Program-made: the position numbers and the translations under genes | Assembly: GCA_019720755.1 (NCBI GenBank) | Contig: CP081303.1 | Coordinates: forward strand, 186,001-250,000 | DNA length: 64,000 bases | Direction: 5' to 3' | Source of the DNA: Prolixibacteraceae bacterium | GTDB taxonomy: Bacteria > Bacteroidota > Bacteroidia > Bacteroidales > Prolixibacteraceae | Part shown: piece after piece, positions 58,438-64,000 of the stretch | How positions within the stretch are numbered: position 1 is the stretch's first letter | Layout of the letters: each line of letters opens with the position of its first letter | Notes under the pieces: generated by a model | The model's input: the letters and a program-made list of their open reading frames with translations, nothing else | Databases searched by the model: none | What the model was told of the DNA's origin: nothing

Positions 58438-61400
58438 ATGATGAGACAATTAATGCATGGAAAACGGATATGGGGGCTTTTGATCATTCTTATGATGGCT
58501 TCCATTTCAGCTTTTGCTCAACAAAAGAACATAACTGGAACAATTATTGGAGATGACAACCTTCCAATTCCTGGTGCAACTATTGTAGTAAAAGGTACTT
58601 CTAACGGTACAATATCATCTATTGATGGGAAATATTCTATAAAAGCGAATGAAGGAGATCTCTTACAGTTTTCATTTGTCGGAATGGAGACACAAGAGGT
58701 GAAAGTGACAAATCTAAATACAATTAATATTGAGCTGAAATCTGCTACGATTGGTATGGATGAAGTGGTGGTCACCGCCCTTGGTATAAAAAGAGAGAAA
58801 AAATCTTTAGGATATTCGGTTCAAGAGGTTAAAGGGGATGAATTATCTAGGGTGAAAGATGCCAATGTGGTAAATAGCTTGTCTGGTAAAATTGCTGGGG
58901 TTACCATTTCTCCTTCAAGTACAGGAACAGGTGGTGGTAGCCGTATTGTAATTAGAGGAAATAACTCAATATCTGGAAATAACGAACCTTTGGTTGTTGT
59001 GGATGGAGTTCCTATTACTGACAATTCATCCAATACGGATGATCGTTGGGGGAATAGAGCTATCGATAGAGGTGATGGTATTGCAGATATTAATCCTGAT
59101 GATATCGCAACCATGTCGGTTCTCAAGGGTCCTGCTGCCGCTGCATTATATGGATCGCGTGCTGCAAATGGTGTCATTCTGATTACTACAAAATCGGGGA
59201 CTAAGACAGATCGAGTGAAAGTCTCTTTAAGTTCTAATGTTGTTTTTGAATCACCTCTTACTCAACTAGATCTTCAGAATGAGTATGGACAGGGTACTGG
59301 TGGTGCTTTTGTAGAAAGAAGTGGAGCTAGTTGGGGACCTAAGATGGAAGGGCAGATGATAAAGGACTGGACAGGTGAGAGTCGCTCTTTTTCTCCTTAT
59401 GATAACAACCTAACCGACTTTTTAGAGACCGGTGTTAATATGACAAATAATATCGATGTAACAGCTGGTTCTGAGAAAGTGAAATTTCGTGCAGGTTTTA
59501 GTAGAATGGACTACTGGGGACAACTTCCGAATAATAAACTTAATAGAAATACCTTGAACTTAAGGTCAACTATAGACTTTTCACCTAAGTTGTCTTTAGA
59601 CCTGAAATTTAATTATATAAAGTCTAAAGGAGAGAATCGACCAAAACTAGCAGGAGACCCTGACAATGTCTACTTTAATATGGCTTTGATGCCAAGAAGT
59701 ATTCATCTTTCAGATATGAAAGATTATCGTAATGATGACTTGACAGTTCGAAGATATTCAGATAATGGTGGAATGATTTTAAACCCTTATTGGACTGTCA
59801 ATATGAATACGAATTGGGATGACAAGAATCGTGTAATTGCGATGGCTAGCTTAAACTATAAGTTTGCAGATTGGTTGACAGCAAAACTTCGTTATGGTAC
59901 TGACTATACAACGGTTAGAGGCTATGATCAGCTTGGTACAGGAGTTCCTTATTGGCAACCAACAGGGGATGTGAAGCAAGATGTGTCTACTTTGAGAGAG
60001 GATAACACGGACTTTCTTTTGACTGCTTCTAAAACAGAATTAATATCTAAGCTCTCAGCAAACTTAAGTGTTGGTGGAAATATTATGCGTCAAAATAATA
60101 TGAGTACAACACAGTGGGCTAATGGACTTATTACACCAGATTTTTACTCTATTAACAACGGAAAAGCACCACGTACTGTGACGAATTATTATGAGAAGGG
60201 GATAAATTCTCTTTATGGTATGGGACAATTAAGTTGGGACAACTACCTTTTTGTGGATCTGACAGCCCGTAATGATTGGTCTTCTACTTTGCCATCTGAT
60301 AACAGATCTTATTTCTATGCCTCGGCAGGTTTAGGTTGGGTTCTATCTGAGATGGTTACGCTACCTGAGTGGATTAATTTTTTGAAAGTTCGTGGTTCTT
60401 GGGCTCAAGTAGGTAATGATACCGATTCTTATAAATTAGATCAATATTTGACAATTGATTTGATTGGTGAATCGGGAGTTCCTGGAGCTACGTTACCTTC
60501 CGATCTCCCAGCTTCGAACTTAAAACCAGAGCAAGCCACTTCTTACGAAGTTGGGGCGGAAGGCCGTCTATTTAATGATCGTTTAGGGTTTGATCTTACC
60601 TATTATAAAGTAAATACGAAAGATCAAATATTAGCCTTGCCAACCCCCCCTGCTACTGGTTATGTAAATCAGTTTATCAATGCTGGTAATATTGAAAATA
60701 GAGGAGTTGAATTGATGATCAGAGGAACGCTAATAAAGAACGAGAACTTCCAATGGGATATGACTTTAAATTGGGCTAAAAATACCAATAAGGTTATCGA
60801 TCTTTATGATGGAATTGATACTTATGTAATCTCTCCAAGTACTTCTCAAGTATCTGTAATCACAAATGAGGGTGGATCTTATGGTGATTTGCAAGGAACC
60901 CATTATGTTCGTGACGATCAAGGAAGAAAAGTATTAGATGCTGAAGGGCTACCTGTTATTTCACAAGATCGCTCTGTAATTGGGAACTATTTGCCTGATT
61001 GGACCGCAGGATTGTCAAATACTTTTGTTTATAAGAATCTTTCGATAGGGCTACTTTTTGACATTCGTAAAGGTGGTGATATTTATAGTGGTTCAGTTAA
61101 TGCAGCTGCAGCAGCAGGTACTCTAGCAGAAACTTCAGAAGGACGTGATGCGTGGTATAATGGAACTGGGGGTTATGTGGTCTCAGGTGTGGATGTAGAT
61201 GGAAATGCTGTGACTAAAACAGTTAATCCTGAGTCGTATTGGTCAAGAGTGTCAGGAATAGATGAAGAGTGGATATATGATGCAACCAATATACGTCTTA
61301 GAGAGCTGTCTGTTGGATACTCTCTTCCGAAAACAATTCTTTCAGGCACTCCTTTTACTGGTGCACAAGTTAGTTTTGTAGGAAGAAATCTTTGGCTTAT

Positions 61401-61524
61401 CTATTCTGAACTACCTGGGTTAGATCCTGAGTCTTCATACTCACAGAGTAATGCTCAGGGGTTAGAATTAGGAGCAGTGTCTACTCCTCGCACTCTTGGT
61501 TTTAATATTAAGTTAGACTTTTAA
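58438..61524 (+). CDS. SusC/RagA-type TonB-dependent outer-membrane transporter
   Basis: A 1028-aa outer-membrane receptor. The signal peptide ends at about 27 (SISAFAQQ). A carboxypeptidase-like beta domain (about 31-105: NITGTIIGDDNLPIPGATI) precedes the TonB-box region MDEVVVTALGIKREKKSLGY. The plug domain has the SusC signature VDGVPITDN and GPAAAALYGSRAANGVILIT. A 22-strand barrel follows (about 235-1028), ending in Phe (LGFNIKLDF). It imports glycan oligomers with the SusD partner 11 bp downstream. The substrate is not evident. Confidence 0.95.
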   Translation: MMRQLMHGKRIWGLLIILMMASISAFAQQKNITGTIIGDDNLPIPGATIVVKGTSNGTISSIDGKYSIKANEGDLLQFSFVGMETQEVKVTNLNTINIELKSATIGMDEVVVTALGIKREKKSLGYSVQEVKGDELSRVKDANVVNSLSGKIAGVTISPSSTGTGGGSRIVIRGNNSISGNNEPLVVVDGVPITDNSSNTDDRWGNRAIDRGDGIADINPDDIATMSVLKGPAAAALYGSRAANGVILITTKSGTKTDRVKVSLSSNVVFESPLTQLDLQNEYGQGTGGAFVERSGASWGPKMEGQMIKDWTGESRSFSPYDNNLTDFLETGVNMTNNIDVTAGSEKVKFRAGFSRMDYWGQLPNNKLNRNTLNLRSTIDFSPKLSLDLKFNYIKSKGENRPKLAGDPDNVYFNMALMPRSIHLSDMKDYRNDDLTVRRYSDNGGMILNPYWTVNMNTNWDDKNRVIAMASLNYKFADWLTAKLRYGTDYTTVRGYDQLGTGVPYWQPTGDVKQDVSTLREDNTDFLLTASKTELISKLSANLSVGGNIMRQNNMSTTQWANGLITPDFYSINNGKAPRTVTNYYEKGINSLYGMGQLSWDNYLFVDLTARNDWSSTLPSDNRSYFYASAGLGWVLSEMVTLPEWINFLKVRGSWAQVGNDTDSYKLDQYLTIDLIGESGVPGATLPSDLPASNLKPEQATSYEVGAEGRLFNDRLGFDLTYYKVNTKDQILALPTPPATGYVNQFINAGNIENRGVELMIRGTLIKNENFQWDMTLNWAKNTNKVIDLYDGIDTYVISPSTSQVSVITNEGGSYGDLQGTHYVRDDQGRKVLDAEGLPVISQDRSVIGNYLPDWTAGLSNTFVYKNLSIGLLFDIRKGGDIYSGSVNAAAAAGTLAETSEGRDAWYNGTGGYVVSGVDVDGNAVTKTVNPESYWSRVSGIDEEWIYDATNIRLRELSVGYSLPKTILSGTPFTGAQVSFVGRNLWLIYSELPGLDPESSYSQSNAQGLELGAVSTPRTLGFNIKLDF

Positions 61525-61535
61525 ATAATCTATCT

Positions 61536-63134
61536 ATGAAAACATTGTTTGCAATATATATTGTTCTGCTTGGCCTTATTATGGCAAGCTGTTCAAATTT
61601 TGATGAGATGAATTTGAATCCGAATCAGCCTGGTGTCACAACAGGAGACCCATCTCAACTTTTCAGTAAGATGACCAAGGAGTCTACTTTGACAGCTTAT
61701 CTTCATCAACGTATTCATAATCTAGGAGTGGATGCTTTCTCTCAATACTATTCTGCTCCAGCTTTCTCTACCGAAAGAGGGACGATGAATGATGTGTGGG
61801 CTCAGGACTATTGGAAAGCTTATTACGGTTGGTTAAACTCTGCGAATACGATTATTCGAGTTACTAAGAATGATCCTACGAAGGTGAATACATACCAAAT
61901 GGCTAGAATATGGAAAGCTTGGATGACACAAAGAACTACTGACCTGTTTGGTGATATGCCTTACTTTGAAGCAGCCGATGGAACTGGAATAAATCCAAAA
62001 TATGATACACAAGAGAATATCTATTTAGATATCTTAAAAGAGCTAAAGGAGGCTGCAGCAGGGCTTGACCTTTCAAAACCCAATATGGGTACGCAAGATT
62101 TTATCTATGGTGGTGATGTCGATCTGTGGAGGGGTTTTGCCAACTCATTACGCCTTAGAGTTGCAATGAGAATCTCCAATGTGAAACCAACCATTGCTAA
62201 AACAAATGCTGAGGATGCTGTTGCTGATGGGGTTCTTACTCTTAATGCAGAGATGGCTACAATGCAAAACTGGTCTGCTCCATGGGGGAATGGCTACTCT
62301 ACAAAGTATTATTTTGATTGGGGCCCAGGTAATGGGGTTGCTCTTTCTACTTCCATGTATAACATGCTTGTAGGTCTTGGAGGCATTGCTTTCCCTAGTT
62401 CCGATTTCTTTGGACCAGATATCACATATCGAGATGTTCCTTCTGTTGTCGATCCTCGTGGTCCACACTTCTTCGGAATCTCTGATAACAATGGACCTAC
62501 CTTAACCGATAAGGAACATTATTCTGGGCGTTGGACATCTATTGACGTAGGGTTGACAGAAGACCAAAGGGCAGAACAGGTAAATAAACCAGAAAATAAC
62601 TCTCGCGTTGGAAAAGAGATGCAAGTGATTACTAGACCCTTTATTATTATGCCGGTTTCTGAAGTCTTTTTCCTTCGAGCGGAAGGAGCCTTAAAGGGTT
62701 GGAATATGAATGGTACTGCTGAAGAACTTTATGAGGATGGAATAAAGAGATCGATGGAGCAGTGGGCAATATCTCCTATTGTCTATGGGGATTATCTAGA
62801 ATCTGAGGCTATGAATATTAATGGTACTACTGTTCATTTCTCTTTTGATAGTGGGACCAATGATAGTCCATTGGATAAAGTGATGACACAGAAGTATATT
62901 GCTGGTTTCCCAGACAATGGATGGGAAGCATGGGCTGACTACCGTCGTATTCAAAAACCTGTTCTTAAAACACCTGGTACTCTTGATGAAGGGACAGGAT
63001 TGAAACCAGGCGAAGTTGTCCAAAGACTAAAATATCCTCAATTGGAGCAAAATGTAAACAAAGACTTTTATGACGAAGCTGTGAAGCACCAAGGAGCAGA
63101 CCTTGTAAGTACAAAGTTGTGGTGGGTTGAATAG
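61536..63134 (+). CDS. SusD/RagB-type glycan-binding lipoprotein
   Basis: A 532-aa surface lipoprotein with signal peptide MKTLFAIYIVLLGLIMASC and lipid Cys19, followed by SNFDEMNLNPNQPGVTT, typical of the SusD-like 2 branch. TPR-type helices include WKAWMTQRTTDLFGDMPYFEA and DLWRGFANSLRLRVAMRIS. YIAGFPDNGWEAWADYRRI is a conserved C-terminal block. It acts as the lid and binder for the SusC transporter. Last gene of the PUL core in this window. Confidence 0.94.
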   Translation: MKTLFAIYIVLLGLIMASCSNFDEMNLNPNQPGVTTGDPSQLFSKMTKESTLTAYLHQRIHNLGVDAFSQYYSAPAFSTERGTMNDVWAQDYWKAYYGWLNSANTIIRVTKNDPTKVNTYQMARIWKAWMTQRTTDLFGDMPYFEAADGTGINPKYDTQENIYLDILKELKEAAAGLDLSKPNMGTQDFIYGGDVDLWRGFANSLRLRVAMRISNVKPTIAKTNAEDAVADGVLTLNAEMATMQNWSAPWGNGYSTKYYFDWGPGNGVALSTSMYNMLVGLGGIAFPSSDFFGPDITYRDVPSVVDPRGPHFFGISDNNGPTLTDKEHYSGRWTSIDVGLTEDQRAEQVNKPENNSRVGKEMQVITRPFIIMPVSEVFFLRAEGALKGWNMNGTAEELYEDGIKRSMEQWAISPIVYGDYLESEAMNINGTTVHFSFDSGTNDSPLDKVMTQKYIAGFPDNGWEAWADYRRIQKPVLKTPGTLDEGTGLKPGEVVQRLKYPQLEQNVNKDFYDEAVKHQGADLVSTKLWWVE

Positions 63135-63202
63135 CCATATTAATTTAAAAGAAAATATAGTGTGAGTTTAGTGTCCATTGGAAAGGTGGATTTATATAGT
63201 TG

Positions 63203-63234
63203 GTAAACTGTTGAGAGATATTTCAACAGTTTGC
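63203..63234 (+). terminator. Probable terminator after susD
   Basis: AAACTGTTGA (63205-63214) and TCAACAGTTT (63223-63232) form a perfect 10-bp stem. The following T-tract is weak. Confidence 0.55.
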
Positions 63235-64000
63235 TGATTGTATATTCTTGTAGTGATAACTTGAACAAATAATATTCGTTTAATCGCAAGTATATGTTCC
63301 GATACCTATGATCTTATTTTACTAAGGTCATGCTTTAAGTCAATCAGAAGCGTTTATTGACATTCGTTTAATCTATAATGAACAAATTAAAAAATATTAT
63401 CGTAATTAATGAGCATTACGCTGAATGCCCATTAGAACACTCTGTATAACTTCTTTATAAAACGATATATCCTCTATCAGATCAAGCTATCCTTGAATGA
63501 GAAGATATCATACGGGAATTTTCTCTAGTTAATGTCATCTGAGTTCGATGTTTTCAATCTCTTTGTAAGAATTAAATTTTAAAAGCGGAGATTACAAGAT
63601 ACAGATCTATTAGATCTCATTCACCATGCTAAATTTCTTCGAAAATTGTTGTTTATGAAGATTACAAGGAATGATTTTAACTAAAAATAATGAAGATGAA
63701 CTTGAATAAGGGATCGATTATTACTTCAATTTGACAATGACTTTTCTTGATAATGAACCTCATCGTTTACTTCCCTCTATTCAATCATTAATCTAAAGCA
63801 TCGACAATCATCGATACGGTTCATATTTTTTAAATTATTAATGAAATAGTAGACCATACTAGATGTAAGGAATCTAAAGAAGCGTCTTCTTTAGAATGTC
63901 ATCAACATTTGTTTCTTATGAATATCGAAAACGATACTACGTGACAAGAGAAGTCATTTCGTGATCATAAGTATGTCTTTATAGATAATTTCAATGCATT
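63235..64000. other. Gene-free stretch at the window end
   Basis: About 770 bp without an open frame of useful length on either strand. A 12-bp direct repeat ATTCGTTTAATC occurs at 63273 and 63362. Short frames occur (for example a start at 63378 coding 23 residues) but none looks like a known domain. It may be a decayed gene or a long regulatory gap; I cannot tell. Confidence 0.5.

Overview
The window is AT-rich DNA from a free-living member of the Bacteroidota, most likely a marine or anaerobic Marinilabiliales/Prolixibacteraceae-type bacterium (the phylum is well supported, the family is inference). Signs of the phylum are a SusC/SusD pair with a hybrid two-component regulator, a type IX secretion sorting tail, lipoproteins with short cysteine signal peptides, TlpA/DUF4369 and GGGtGRT proteins, menaquinone synthesis through MqnA, and TTTG/TAnnTTTG-like promoters. 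No rRNA, tRNA, transposase, integrase or phage gene was recognised.

Layout. 1-600: a palindromic 11-bp-unit repeat and a possible small structured RNA. 0.6-9.3 kb: mtaB, an octaheme cytochrome/TPR protein, two tandem clostripain-like lipoproteins that seem to lack both catalytic residues, and recQ. 9.4-15.7 kb: AI-2E-type permease, GT2 glycosyltransferase, lipid A-type acyltransferase, valS. 15.9-23.7 kb: the GGGtGRT/NifU-like pair, a small lipoprotein with four 69-bp repeats, lpdA, a thioredoxin-like lipoprotein, mqnA and an NfeD/ClpP-class membrane protease. 24-28.3 kb: a secreted beta-helix protein and two paralogous membrane proteins. 28.4-36.4 kb: sucB-sucA, an AddB-like PD-(D/E)XK nuclease and a nucleosidase.

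36.5-38.6 kb holds a CRISPR array of 19 repeats (37 nt) and 18 spacers with no cas gene anywhere in the window. Its leader-distal end has turned into a 99-bp tandem satellite built from decayed repeats, and then into palindromic repeats. Spacers 3 and 4 are identical. Spacer 15 is spacer 14 minus one base at each end.

38.7-54 kb: a RibD/DHFR-like reductase and AraC regulator, trmD, a DUF349 protein, pyrG-yidC, yccF, a CAT-fold protein, an acyl-CoA synthetase operon, a B12-type radical SAM protein and purT. 54.2-63.1 kb: a polysaccharide utilisation locus core (HTCS regulator, susC, susD). The regulator-susC gap has phased direct repeats and a possible 37-residue membrane peptide. The last 866 bases have no intact gene.

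Much of the window is housekeeping. E1 and E2 of 2-oxoglutarate dehydrogenase are an operon, and a single E3 lies 8 kb away. pyrG-yidC and mqnA-nfeD are tight pairs. Most convergent gene ends share a clear hairpin terminator. The accessory interest lies in the CRISPR region, the degenerate peptidases, the repeat lipoprotein and the PUL control region.
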